Source: an uncultured Bacteroidales bacterium | Lineage (GTDB): Bacteria > Bacteroidota > Bacteroidia > Bacteroidales > UBA932 | Assembly (NCBI GenBank): GCA_944323785.1 | Contig: CALUTU010000015.1 | Coordinates: 1 to 50,272 of the forward strand | Direction of reading: 5' to 3' | DNA length: 50,272 nucleotides | Shown here: piece after piece, positions 15,423-24,258 of the stretch | Numbering within the stretch: the first letter of the stretch is position 1 | Layout: every line of letters starts with the position of its first letter | The notes under the pieces: generated by a model | Seen by the model: only the letters and a program-made list of their open reading frames with translations | What the model was told of the DNA's origin: nothing | Database searches by the model: none | Made by a program: the position numbers and the translations under genes

Positions 15423-15601
15423 TCACGTTGCTTTTTAGTTGTATTGCAACTGCCTGATTGACCTGGCATTGCATTTTGCGTAAAAAGTTAAGTGACGGCA
15501 AAAAGGCTCATTCTGAGTGTAATTCGCTCCACTTAAAATATCGGCTGACAGATAAAGTGTTTATATTCAAGCGCATGCAACTCAACTAAAAAGCAACGTG
15601 A
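15423..15601. repeat. 26-bp inverted repeat pair, MITE-like
   Basis: The left arm (15423-15448) and right arm (15576-15601) match at 24 of 26 positions in inverted orientation, including a perfect 19-bp core (15423-15441 with 15583-15601), separated by 127 nt. A shortened third copy of the motif lies at 15325-15341. No transposase gene is nearby. Confidence 0.7.
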
Positions 15602-15644
15602 AGGCTGTAGGGGGTATTTTTGCAGATAATCATTAATAATTTGC

Positions 15645-15652
15645 TAACTTTG
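15645..15652 (+). promoter_or_regulatory. -7 box of the small membrane protein gene
   Basis: TAACTTTG, with TTTG at 15619-15622; the predicted leader before the ATG at 15682 is about 23 nt. Confidence 0.6.
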
Positions 15653-15681
15653 GACAAATAATATACTTAAGACTGAATGCC

Positions 15682-15999
15682 ATGAATAAAGTTCACATCA
15701 ACATGACCAGGACAGAACTGCGGAGGACTGTCACCGCCTGCTCCATGAGGGATGTCGCCATGGTCCTGTTTATCTTCTCCGTCTGGGGAGACTCTATGGG
15801 TATGCAGGCCGGCTATATCCGGGGCGTAAGCTGGTTCTGCGCCGCCTGTGCGCTGATAGCCGCTGTCACCTCGCTTGTATTGTGGCTGTCTCCCCGTTCC
15901 CGTTCGGAAAAGAAGAGCACTGCCGAAGTCATACGGCTCGTTTCTACCGCTGTCATAATGCTGGCAGTCTGCGTACTCTCACTCTATTTCGGTCTGTAA
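15682..15999 (+). CDS. Small membrane protein of unknown function
   Basis: A 105-residue protein with three hydrophobic segments (about 23-40, 48-70 and 82-103) separated by a basic loop (SPRSRSEKKST). I do not recognise the family. It has its own promoter and stands alone, convergent with the permease gene that ends 35 nt away. Codon use and composition look like those of neighbouring genes, so I consider it real. Confidence 0.65.
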   Translation: MNKVHINMTRTELRRTVTACSMRDVAMVLFIFSVWGDSMGMQAGYIRGVSWFCAACALIAAVTSLVLWLSPRSRSEKKSTAEVIRLVSTAVIMLAVCVLSLYFGL

Positions 16000-16034
16000 T
16001 TGCGTATTGGGAAAGTATTGTTTCCTGAAGAAGG

Positions 16035-17246
16035 TCAGAGGATGCGGGAGAGGGTACGGCGTGTGGGGAGGGCGGTGATGAACAGGCCGATGAGGGCGAT
16101 ACCGGCAAGGGTAATCAGAATGTCCAGAGGCTTGATGACGACGGGATAATACTTCACTACGAAATTGCCGGGCATACGGATGACACCGACATGCTGCTGG
16201 ATGAGACAGAGGATGATACCGACGGCCAGACCGACGACGGCACCCAAAAGCACTATCATCCAGCCCTCGTCAAAGAAGATACGGCGGATCAGGGCCGGAC
16301 GGGCTCCGAGGTGCTGGAGGGTGGCAATATCGTCCCGCTTCTCGATGATGAGCATGGTCAGGGAGCCGAATACATTGCATGAGACCACTATGATGATAAA
16401 GAGCAGTATCATGAAGATGACGGCCTTCTCGATACGCATCATACGGTAGACAGTCTCGTTCTGCATGTACTTGTCCTTGACCGAATACCCCGGGCCGAGA
16501 GTCTCCCTGACCTGACGTACCGCGCCCTGGACATCCGCCCCCGGCACAAGACGCAGCTCCACGACACCCGCCTCGTTGTCGGGCACCCCTACGAGTCTCC
16601 TGGCCCGCTCTATCGGCACGAAAAGCGTATTGGCATAGCTCTCTCCGCCAGAGAAAAACATCCCTATGGGATAAAACGTCTCCTTGTTGAGCGACGCGGC
16701 GGGATTGACAAGGGATATCTCCCTGTCCCTGGCCGGAAAGTACACTTCTATCGGATCCAGGAAACGCGGTCTTATGCCCATCTCTACGGCCAGGCCCCTG
16801 CCGGTCACAGCCTGGGCCACCTCTCCGTGCATAAGGGTGAACTCTCCGTCCACGATGCAGGACTGCAGTTCAGGGTCCTCGGTGTAGGCCTGCTCCACCC
16901 CCTTCAGCACAGCCGTACCCTCCTCGCGGTCATAGGTCAGAAACACGGTCTCCTCTATGCTTTCGGAATAAAGAGCCACGGACGACATCGAGCGGACGGC
17001 ATCAAAGGCCGGGGTATCGGTACGGAAATACTTGGACGAAGCGGAGGTCACGGCGATATCGGGCATGGCTCTGTCATACATGCTCCGCACCACCTCCTCG
17101 AATCCGTTGTAGATAGAGAGGACTATGATCAGCGCGCAACTGCCCACCGCAATGCCTATCGCGCTTATAAGCGAGATGATGTTGATGACATTGTGCGACT
17201 TCTTGGCGAAGAGGTAACGTCTGGCTATGAAGTAGGACAGATGCAT
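16035..17246 (-). CDS. ABC transporter permease, LolC/LolE-like (FtsX family)
   Basis: A 403-residue inner-membrane protein. The N-terminal segment (YFIARRYLFAKKSHNVINIISLISAIGIAVG) and first helix, a periplasmic MacB-like domain of about 225 residues, and three C-terminal helices (about 278-300, 320-350 and 375-395) are the layout of LolC/LolE/FtsX permeases. In the Lol system such a subunit, with the LolD ATPase, releases lipoproteins from the inner membrane for transfer to the outer membrane. That would suit the many lipoproteins here, but no ATPase gene is adjacent, so the substrate is inferred. It lies 56 nt downstream of rbfA, in the usual Bacteroidales order tyrS-rbfA-permease. Confidence 0.85.
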   Translation of the reverse strand: MHLSYFIARRYLFAKKSHNVINIISLISAIGIAVGSCALIIVLSIYNGFEEVVRSMYDRAMPDIAVTSASSKYFRTDTPAFDAVRSMSSVALYSESIEETVFLTYDREEGTAVLKGVEQAYTEDPELQSCIVDGEFTLMHGEVAQAVTGRGLAVEMGIRPRFLDPIEVYFPARDREISLVNPAASLNKETFYPIGMFFSGGESYANTLFVPIERARRLVGVPDNEAGVVELRLVPGADVQGAVRQVRETLGPGYSVKDKYMQNETVYRMMRIEKAVIFMILLFIIIVVSCNVFGSLTMLIIEKRDDIATLQHLGARPALIRRIFFDEGWMIVLLGAVVGLAVGIILCLIQQHVGVIRMPGNFVVKYYPVVIKPLDILITLAGIALIGLFITALPTRRTLSRIL

Positions 17247-17302
17247 GACGGCTTTCTGACTGACCGGAAAACTGGCTTTGGTGGCAACGGATGGAAAAGC
17301 GG

Positions 17303-17647
17303 CTACTTGGCGAGAAGCTCGTCGATGTGCTCCACGTAATCCAAAGAGTCATCCAGGTAGAAGACCAGCTCGGGCACTATGCGCAACTGCTTGGCCATCT
17401 GCCTGCCCAGCTCTCCGCGCAAAGCCCTGGCCGAATCCTGGATCATCTTGAACACCTTCTGCTGTTTTGTCGAAGGGAATATGCTGACGTAGACCTTGGC
17501 CACAGCAAGGTCCGGGCTGATGGTCACTCCGCTGACTGACACGAGGGCTCCGTCCCAGGAGGCCATGCCCCTGGAACGGATGATCTCGGCCAGATGTCTC
17601 TGAAGCTCTCTTGCCACTTTAAGCTGGCGGGTGCTTTCTCCTTCCAT
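17303..17647 (-). CDS. rbfA: 30S ribosome-binding factor A
   Basis: A 114-residue RbfA, which binds the 30S subunit and assists 16S rRNA 5'-end maturation. The KH-like fold is recognisable from the N-terminal helix (STRQLKVARELQRHLAEIIRS), the central strand DLAVAKVYVSIFPST, and the ending LRIVPELVFYLDDSLDYVEHIDELL. The length is typical. It starts 6 nt after the tyrS stop codon and is probably translated from the same message; no separate promoter is seen. Confidence 0.95.
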   Translation of the reverse strand: MEGESTRQLKVARELQRHLAEIIRSRGMASWDGALVSVSGVTISPDLAVAKVYVSIFPSTKQQKVFKMIQDSARALRGELGRQMAKQLRIVPELVFYLDDSLDYVEHIDELLAK

Positions 17648-17653
17648 ATCGGT

Positions 17654-18943
17654 TTACTCGAATTTGAGGATGTAGTAGTTTTTCTTGCCTTTCTGGGCCA
17701 GGATGTACTTGCCGTCGATGAGATCCGCGCTGTCGATGGTCCGGTCCGCGCTGTCGCATTTGTCCTTGTTGATGGACAGCCCGCCTCCCTGAATCATCTT
17801 GCGGCATTCGCCCTTGGAGGGGAATACGTCGGTGGTTACCGCCAGCAGGTCGATGACATTCTGGGGAAGTGCGTCCTTGCTGAGGCTGTACTGGGGCACA
17901 CCGTCGAAGACCGACAGGAATGTCCTTTCATCCAGCGAGCGGAGAGTCTCGGAGGTGGACTTGCCGAAGAGGATCTGGGATGCATCCACGGCCTTGCCGT
18001 ATTCCTCCTGCCCGTGTACCATGACGGTGATCTCGCGTGCGAGCAGCTTCTGGAGCTCCCGCAGGTGAGGGGCCTTGGCATGCTCCGCCACGGCTGCCTC
18101 TATCTCCTCACGGCCGAGGGTGGTGAATATCTTGATGTATCTGGCTGCGTCCTCGTCGCTGACGTTGAGCCAGAACTGGTAGAATGCGTAGGGCGTGGTG
18201 TACTCCGGTGATAGCCAGATATTGCCTTTCTCGGTCTTGCCGAACTTGCCGCCGTCGGACTTGGTCATCAGTGGCCAGGTCAGTCCGTATGCCTCTCCGC
18301 CCAGTTTGCGCCGGATAAGCTCCGTACCGGTGGTGATGTTGCCCCACTGGTCACTGCCGCCCATCTGGAGCTTGCAGCCGTAGTGTTCGTAGAGGTATGT
18401 GAAGTCGTAGCCCTGGAGCAGCTGGTAGGTGAATTCGGTGAAGGACATGCCCTCTCGTCCCTCTCCGCTGAGTCTCTTCTTGACCGAGTCTTTTGCCATC
18501 ATGTAGTTGACGGTGATGAGCTTGCCTATCTCGCGGGTGAAGTCGAGGAATCTCCAGTCCTTCATCCAGTCGTAGTTGTTGACCAGAATGGCGGCGTTGG
18601 GGGCGTCGCTCTCGAAGTCGATGAACTTGGAGAGCTGGGCCTTGATGCACTCCTGGTTGTGACGGAGGGTCTCCTCGTCGAGAAGATTGCGCTCCTGAGA
18701 CTTCATCGAGGGGTCGCCTATCATGCCCGTAGCTCCTCCGATAAGGGAGATGGGGCGGTGGCCGGCGTCCTGGAAGTGCTTGAGCATCATGACGCTGACC
18801 AGATGGCCGATATGCAGTGAGTCAGCAGTGGGGTCGATACCCACGTATGCCGTACACTGTTCTTTGGAAAGGAGTTCTTCGGTTCCGGGCATGATGTCCT
18901 GGATCATGCCTCTCCATTTGAGATCTTCGATAAAATTCTTCAT
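17654..18943 (-). CDS. tyrS: Tyrosyl-tRNA synthetase
   Basis: A 429-residue class I aminoacyl-tRNA synthetase that charges tRNA-Tyr. I use the ATG at 18943 ([12 protein letters not shown]), which matches the usual family start; an ATG 15 nt upstream is less likely. Visible: the HIGH motif in [11 protein letters not shown] (about 44-47), a tyrosine-binding [10 protein letters not shown] and [11 protein letters not shown], a KMSKS-equivalent KFGKT near 233-237, and a C-terminal S4 RNA-binding domain (about 360-425, GGLSINKDK). First gene of a tyrS-rbfA-permease operon, with a promoter box about 30 nt upstream. Confidence 0.97.
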   Translation of the reverse strand: MKNFIEDLKWRGMIQDIMPGTEELLSKEQCTAYVGIDPTADSLHIGHLVSVMMLKHFQDAGHRPISLIGGATGMIGDPSMKSQERNLLDEETLRHNQECIKAQLSKFIDFESDAPNAAILVNNYDWMKDWRFLDFTREIGKLITVNYMMAKDSVKKRLSGEGREGMSFTEFTYQLLQGYDFTYLYEHYGCKLQMGGSDQWGNITTGTELIRRKLGGEAYGLTWPLMTKSDGGKFGKTEKGNIWLSPEYTTPYAFYQFWLNVSDEDAARYIKIFTTLGREEIEAAVAEHAKAPHLRELQKLLAREITVMVHGQEEYGKAVDASQILFGKSTSETLRSLDERTFLSVFDGVPQYSLSKDALPQNVIDLLAVTTDVFPSKGECRKMIQGGGLSINKDKCDSADRTIDSADLIDGKYILAQKGKKNYYILKFE

Positions 18944-18972
18944 CGTATGAAAATACAACTTTATTAGTGCTG

Positions 18973-18980
18973 CAAAGGTA
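18973..18980 (-). promoter_or_regulatory. -7 box of the tyrS operon
   Basis: The minus strand reads TACCTTTG; the predicted leader is about 23 nt. Confidence 0.6.
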
Positions 18981-19055
18981 GTGATTTTTGCCTAACTGCA
19001 ATTACGCTGCGGCAGAATAAGTCCGCATCAGGAGGCCTGCGGTTATGGCGCACCG

Positions 19056-19520
19056 TCATCGGCGGTATATGCGGAAAAGGGCAACGCCGATGCATATCAG
19101 CATGAGCGCCAATATGACCCAGATGAACCACATATTCAGCGTCTGCGTCTTGCCTGCAGCCACCGAGAGCGTGGAGTTGGCGCAGAAAGAGAACAGCAGG
19201 GACAGCAGCAGGCCCAGCTGCGCGGCCAGGTCCCGCTTGGCGTCATTTGCAATTCCAGCTTTCCGGGCAGGGACGGGAAGGTTGACGATATTGGGGAAAA
19301 TCTGGGCCAGAAGCGTCAGTATGTAGACACCAAGCCCTACAAGGGCGACAACCAGCAGGATGCTCCTGTCTCCGACTCTGTCCACAACTCCGTGGATATC
19401 AAAATGGTTCGGCACCGGCACTCCCTCCAGCCGCGACCATGACAGCATGGGCGCGAAGGCTGTAAGCACCGCCACTGCAGCGACTATGTTCAGGACAGAG
19501 TTGATGTAACGCCGTATCAT
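19056..19520 (-). CDS. DUF1648-domain membrane protein
   Basis: A 154-residue protein. The frame is open further upstream, but the ATG at 19520 (MIRRYINSVLN) leaves a 10-nt gap to the preceding gene, whereas the longest start would overlap it by about 90 nt. It contains a DUF1648 signature (VPNHFDIHGVVDRVGDRS, about 35-52) and four hydrophobic helices. DUF1648 proteins resemble SdpI-type immunity membrane proteins, but many have no known role. It is probably co-transcribed with the upstream Na/Pi cotransporter gene. Confidence 0.8.
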   Translation of the reverse strand: MIRRYINSVLNIVAAVAVLTAFAPMLSWSRLEGVPVPNHFDIHGVVDRVGDRSILLVVALVGLGVYILTLLAQIFPNIVNLPVPARKAGIANDAKRDLAAQLGLLLSLLFSFCANSTLSVAAGKTQTLNMWFIWVILALMLICIGVALFRIYRR

Positions 19521-19530
19521 GATATTGCAA

Positions 19531-21222
19531 TCAATTAAGCTCCACGAGAGCCTCGGAGACATTGATGATGAAGTCACCGACCCTCTCGCACTCAGATACA
19601 AGGTCCATGTAGTAAACTCCACGGAGATAGCTGCTCTCCTCGGACTCGATATTGCGCAGATGTTCCTCCTTCAGATTGTCACGGTACTCGTTGATGTCAT
19701 GCTCGGCGTCCTGCGCATTGGAGATGTTGATCACGTGGTGGAATCCCTCCTTGAGGTTGGCTATCATGCTGTCGATAGCCACATCCACCAGATCGAGCAT
19801 GTGGTTGAGCTTCCTGACCGTAGCCTCATCGAACTTCTGGCTGTGCAGATTCTTGCGCTGCAGGATACGGCCTACATTGAACCCGGAATCCCCCATGCTC
19901 TCCAGCTCGCTGATGATCTTGTACATGGCCTGAAGCTTATTGGTACCTTCCTGGCTCAGGTCACTCTCCCGTATATTGCTGAGATACTTGGCGATTTCGA
20001 ACTCAATCCGGTCGGTTATCTGCTCGTAATGCTCGAGCTTCTTGAACAGCTCGTCAAAACGGTTCTCGTCATCCGCCTCGTTGACGGCCTGCCGGGCATA
20101 TCTGTACTGCTTCTTGACTATCTCGGAGAAATGCACGACCTCCTGCTCGGCCTGCTCCAGGGAAAGCTCGGCGGTGCTCATCATACCGCCCTGAATATAA
20201 CGGAGACGGAAGACCTCCTCCTCGTCCTTGTGCCCCTTGAGCACCCAGGTGACGAACTTGACAATCTGCGGAGTAAACCACACGAGGATACAGGTATTGA
20301 GCAGGTTGAACAGAGTATGAACGGTGGATATGGCGTAGAGCAGGGACGCGGACGATACAAAGGGATCCTCGCCGCCCAGGCCTACGACGATCTTGGACAC
20401 CAGCCACAGGAACGGCTTGTACAGTGCCAGCACCCAGATGACTCCGAAGACGTTGAACACCGTATGGGCCAATGCCGCCCGTTTCGCGGAGATATTGCCG
20501 ACAGAGGCCGCTATGTTGGCGGTGATGGTGGTGCCTATGTTCTCGCCGAGCACCATCGCTGCGGCCATCTCGAACGGAATCCATCCCTGACTGGCCATGA
20601 CCAGGGTCAATGCGACGGTGGCGCTGGAAGACTGCAGGACGATAGTCATTACCGTACCTACCAGCACGAATATCAGGACCGAGAAGAATCCCCAGTCAGT
20701 CCATCTCTGGATAAATGCGATGGCCTCGGGATTGGTGCTCAGGTCCGGCACCGAATCCTTCAGGAAACTTAGGCCGAGGAAGAGCATGGCGAAACCGATG
20801 ATCATCTCTCCGATGTTCTTGCGCTTCTGCGACTTGAACATCATGAAGGCAAAACCTATGCCTATCAGGGGTATGGAAAGGGTGGATATGTCCGCGGTGA
20901 ATCCCAGCAGGGAGATGAGCCACGAGGTGACGGTCGTACCGATATTGGCTCCCATGATGACTCCCACAGCCTGGGTCAGGCTCAGAAGGCCGGCATTGAC
21001 GAAGCTGACGATCATCACTGTCGTCGCACTGGAAGACTGAATGATGGCCGTAATCAAAGTACCTGTCAGGATACGGGTGAACGAATTGGCCGTCATGGCC
21101 GAAAGGATGGAGCGGAGACGGCTGCCGGCGACTTTCTGAAGCCCCTCGCTCATCAGGGTCATTCCGTACAGGAACATGCCCAGTGCTCCGAGCAGTGTCA
21201 GGATCTGAAATACAGTACTCAT
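19531..21222 (-). CDS. Na/Pi cotransporter family protein with PhoU-like domain
   Basis: A 563-residue inner-membrane protein. The N-terminal half carries the duplicated Na/Pi-cotransporter (NptA/YjbB) units: FLYGMTLMSEGLQKVAG, then two QSSSAT motifs (IIQSSSATTVM near 62 and LQSSSATVAL near 200) and two GxNIGTT motifs (GANIGTTVTS and GENIGTTITA), the hallmark inverted repeat. The C-terminal part from about 340 is soluble and helical, of the PhoU type (EIVKKQYRYARQAV, ELESMGDSGFN, CERVGDFIINVSEAL). Likely role: sodium-coupled phosphate export or uptake with a regulatory cytoplasmic domain. The start is 11 nt from the predicted transcription start, divergent from the propeller protein gene. Confidence 0.93.
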   Translation of the reverse strand: MSTVFQILTLLGALGMFLYGMTLMSEGLQKVAGSRLRSILSAMTANSFTRILTGTLITAIIQSSSATTVMIVSFVNAGLLSLTQAVGVIMGANIGTTVTSWLISLLGFTADISTLSIPLIGIGFAFMMFKSQKRKNIGEMIIGFAMLFLGLSFLKDSVPDLSTNPEAIAFIQRWTDWGFFSVLIFVLVGTVMTIVLQSSSATVALTLVMASQGWIPFEMAAAMVLGENIGTTITANIAASVGNISAKRAALAHTVFNVFGVIWVLALYKPFLWLVSKIVVGLGGEDPFVSSASLLYAISTVHTLFNLLNTCILVWFTPQIVKFVTWVLKGHKDEEEVFRLRYIQGGMMSTAELSLEQAEQEVVHFSEIVKKQYRYARQAVNEADDENRFDELFKKLEHYEQITDRIEFEIAKYLSNIRESDLSQEGTNKLQAMYKIISELESMGDSGFNVGRILQRKNLHSQKFDEATVRKLNHMLDLVDVAIDSMIANLKEGFHHVINISNAQDAEHDINEYRDNLKEEHLRNIESEESSYLRGVYYMDLVSECERVGDFIINVSEALVELN

Positions 21223-21239
21223 TTAACAGCTTATTTGTG

Positions 21240-21247
21240 CAAATATA
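21240..21247 (-). promoter_or_regulatory. -7 box of the Na/Pi cotransporter gene
   Basis: The minus strand reads TATATTTG, 2 bp from the opposing box at 21250-21257; leader about 11 nt. A CAAA (minus TTTG) lies 22 nt upstream at 21270-21273. Confidence 0.65.
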
Positions 21248-21249
21248 GT

Positions 21250-21257
21250 TATCTTTG
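21250..21257 (+). promoter_or_regulatory. -7 box of the propeller/barrel protein gene
   Basis: TATCTTTG ends 4 nt before the ATG at 21262. A start 7 nt past the box falls at or inside the ATG, suggesting a leaderless message. Confidence 0.55.
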
Positions 21258-21261
21258 CGCC

Positions 21262-24258
21262 ATGTTGAACAAAGCCCGGTTTTTTTTGTCCTTACTGTTC
21301 CTGTCAGTGCTCTCGTCCCAGACCGCGCTCTGCCAGTACTACACGTTGGGCAACGACCCTTTCCGGGCCCGCTGGAGACAGATATCCTCCGAACACTATA
21401 GCATCATATACCCCGAGGAGACCGACTCCCTGGCCAGACTCTACCTGTACACTCTCGAGAAGATGCGGCCGGCAGTAATGTCCGAGCTGAATATCGAGCC
21501 CAAGCCCATACCGGCAGTGCTGCATCCCTACACCACCCTGAGCAACGGAGTCGTGACATGGGCCCCGAAACGCATGGACCTGTTCTCGTCTCCCGACCCT
21601 TACGGGAGCAACCCCGACTCATGGATACCTCATCTCATCACCCACGAGTCCAGGCACGTCGGTCAGGTGGAGCACTTCACAAAAGGGATATACAATGTAT
21701 TCTACTACCCCTTCGGAGAGCAGATTGCGGGTCTGGGACTCGGACTTTTCATAAGCGGACACGTCCTGGAGGGCGACGCAGTGGTGGCGGAGACCGAACT
21801 GACGCGCGGAGGACGGGGCAGAAACGCCGACTTCACCAGATACATGAGAGCGATGTACATCAACCGGGACTTCCGTTCCTGGGACAGGATGCTCTTCGGT
21901 TCTTCCAGATACCACACCCCGGATGAATATGTGTTCGGATATCTGCTGGAAAGCTATATCCGGTACGAATCCGGAGTAACCGATCTGATCGGACAGTATC
22001 TGTCCACACCTGTCAGGGGCTGGTACAATATAGGAAAACTCATCGACCCAGTGAAATACGTGACCGGGACCGGCAAGGCGGAATATTTCCGAAGGTCTCA
22101 GAAGGTACTGAGCGAGATGTGGAGCAACGACTATCTGTCCAGAGGCCCTTTCACCGGATACACCGGACTGGCGTCCAAAAAGGAAAGGCTTTACACCGAT
22201 TTCTCCAACCCCATCTACATATCCGACCCGGCATCGCCGTACTACGGATCCGTTCTGGTCCTGAAAGAGGGCATGGAGACCGCACGCAAACTGGTCATGA
22301 TAGACTCCTCCGGCAAAGAGCATTTCATGAGATTCTTCAACACCACGGCCTCCCGTCCGACATACGACGGCAAGAACCGCATCTACTGGTCCGAGAGCAT
22401 CACCAACAATGCGGCCGGCATAGAAGACTTCTCGGTCATCATGAGCTTCGACATCCTCACAGGCCGGACCAGGTCGCTCCAGCGCAGGGCCAAATATTTC
22501 AATCCGGCACCCTCGGCCACAGGTGACACCCTGGCCGTCGCGGAGTACCCGGTCACCGGCAGTTCCTATCTGACACTGCTGTCGTCAGAGACCGGCGAGC
22601 CGCTGAACCGGACCGAGGCCCCCGGAAAAGGCCAGATAAGAGAGTCCGTCTTCGTAGGCGGCATCCTCTACTGCTCGGTCATCCTGGAGGACGGCATCGG
22701 CATATTCAGGCTGGATCCTCAGTCGGAAAAATGGAGCGGGACAGTGGCTCCGCAGCACCAGAGCATATCGGGTCTGAAAGCATATAAAGACCATCTGTAC
22801 TTCTCCAGCGACCTGGACGGAGTCCTCAACATCTACAGATACGACCTCGGAACAGATTCCCTCCTGAAGATGACCAATTCCGGATACGGAGCCGATTTTC
22901 CGTATTTCGATCCGTCCGGGAAGACACTGTACTACTGCGAATACGGCCCCGAAGGATACCGTCCGGTCAAGGCGGCCTACGCACAGCTGTGCGACACTGC
23001 GGCCGACTTCAGCAAGCCCTATAGATGGCCGCTGGCGGAGCTGCTCTCAGCCCAGAGCGAAAAGAGACTGGAGAACACTCCGACCGGCAAGTCTCCGGCT
23101 GACTCCGGCATACTCAATCCGCAGGAATATCCCTCCCGCCGGTACAGCAAGCTGCTCCATGCATTCAGGATACACTCGTGGTTTCCGGTATATGTGGACG
23201 TGGACCGCATCATGACCTTCTCGTTCGAGAGATTCTCTCAAGTCGCCTCTCTCGGAGCCACCGTACTTTCCCAGAACACCCTCGGCTCGGTCATCACTTC
23301 CTTGGGCTACGGCTACGTAAAAGACATATACACAGGAAAATACTTTCACTCAGGCCATTTTTCCATAGACACCAGGCTCGTAGGGAACCTGGCACTGGAA
23401 GCCCGGTTCGATGTCAATGAGCGCAATGCCATGACCACCGTCTATGACATGACTTTCGGAGGGCAGTATATGTACGAGAACCGGAACACTCCCCTCCTGT
23501 CCGCCAGCGCGATGCTGTACTGGCCGCTCAGGTTCAACAGCAGGGGCTGGTACCGCAGTCTGACTCCATTTGTCTCATGGGGATTCAACAACGACCGGTA
23601 TTTCGCTTACTCGTGCAGCCTTTCCGAGAACAGGATCACGCCTGTCGGCGGAGACTACACCACCATGAGGCACCAGCTCCAGTACGGTATCTCCTACGGT
23701 CAGGTTATCCCAACGGCCAAGTCGCAGATCTATCCCAGATGGGGCTTCGGCATCACATTGCGCGGAGTGACCTCACCGGGCAGCGGCAGATATTTCAGGG
23801 ATCTGATACACGCCGGCGGATACGTCTATCTCCCAGGCATCACCCGCCAGCAGGGTCTCAAGCTCAGCTTCGCGGCCCAGATGCAGATGAGACAGGACAG
23901 ATATCTGACCTCCTCCATAGCGGCTTTGCCGAGAGGCTATAACATGTACAGCTATGCCGACACCTATGTCAATCTTACGGCGGATTACGCCATCCCCATA
24001 TATCTCGGCGACTTCAGCTTAGGCACTTTCCTCTACGTCAAGCGGCTGCAGCTGATACCCTTCGCCGATTACGCCATGGAGCTGAACCGGGGCCGGAATC
24101 TGAAGGATTACTTCTCATACGGAGCCGACGTACTCCTGGACTTCAACATCATACAGCTCAGTTTCCCCATAAGCGCAGGCGTCAGATATGCCCGCACCGG
24201 GCCGAACGAAGACCGGTCCAGAAACCATTTCGAACTGCTGTTCAACCTGACATTCTAG
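21262..24258 (+). CDS. HEXXH-containing beta-propeller / outer-membrane protein
   Basis: A 998-residue secreted protein (signal peptide MLNKARFFLSLLFLSVLS, cleavage near LCQ). I chose the ATG at 21262, which starts this signal; an ATG at 21235 lies upstream of the promoter box. Residues of about 30-260 look like a zinc-metallopeptidase domain: His128-Glu129-Ser-Arg-His132 (ITHESRHVGQ) and a Glu in LEGDAVVAE (Glu170) as possible third ligand. Residues of about 290-600 carry TolB/PD40-like propeller strands (FPYFDPSGKTLYYCEYG). From about 650 the sequence alternates aromatic strands and ends in ELLFNLTF, typical of an outer-membrane barrel with a terminal Phe. The fold combination is inferred; the substrate is unknown. 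It ends convergently with uvrC, sharing CTAG. Confidence 0.8.
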   Translation: MLNKARFFLSLLFLSVLSSQTALCQYYTLGNDPFRARWRQISSEHYSIIYPEETDSLARLYLYTLEKMRPAVMSELNIEPKPIPAVLHPYTTLSNGVVTWAPKRMDLFSSPDPYGSNPDSWIPHLITHESRHVGQVEHFTKGIYNVFYYPFGEQIAGLGLGLFISGHVLEGDAVVAETELTRGGRGRNADFTRYMRAMYINRDFRSWDRMLFGSSRYHTPDEYVFGYLLESYIRYESGVTDLIGQYLSTPVRGWYNIGKLIDPVKYVTGTGKAEYFRRSQKVLSEMWSNDYLSRGPFTGYTGLASKKERLYTDFSNPIYISDPASPYYGSVLVLKEGMETARKLVMIDSSGKEHFMRFFNTTASRPTYDGKNRIYWSESITNNAAGIEDFSVIMSFDILTGRTRSLQRRAKYFNPAPSATGDTLAVAEYPVTGSSYLTLLSSETGEPLNRTEAPGKGQIRESVFVGGILYCSVILEDGIGIFRLDPQSEKWSGTVAPQHQSISGLKAYKDHLYFSSDLDGVLNIYRYDLGTDSLLKMTNSGYGADFPYFDPSGKTLYYCEYGPEGYRPVKAAYAQLCDTAADFSKPYRWPLAELLSAQSEKRLENTPTGKSPADSGILNPQEYPSRRYSKLLHAFRIHSWFPVYVDVDRIMTFSFERFSQVASLGATVLSQNTLGSVITSLGYGYVKDIYTGKYFHSGHFSIDTRLVGNLALEARFDVNERNAMTTVYDMTFGGQYMYENRNTPLLSASAMLYWPLRFNSRGWYRSLTPFVSWGFNNDRYFAYSCSLSENRITPVGGDYTTMRHQLQYGISYGQVIPTAKSQIYPRWGFGITLRGVTSPGSGRYFRDLIHAGGYVYLPGITRQQGLKLSFAAQMQMRQDRYLTSSIAALPRGYNMYSYADTYVNLTADYAIPIYLGDFSLGTFLYVKRLQLIPFADYAMELNRGRNLKDYFSYGADVLLDFNIIQLSFPISAGVRYARTGPNEDRSRNHFELLFNLTF

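Larger units (their letters stand above)
14784..15681. other. 0.9-kb gene-free region with repeats
   Basis: No open frame with protein-like composition is seen on either strand. Contents: a dispersed ATCAACAA-type motif (14912-14936), a possible minus-strand small RNA with terminator (15156-15231), twin GTTGCAT repeats (15232-15247), three copies of a CAACGTGA motif including a 26-bp inverted repeat (15423-15601), and the promoter of the next gene. Confidence 0.6.
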
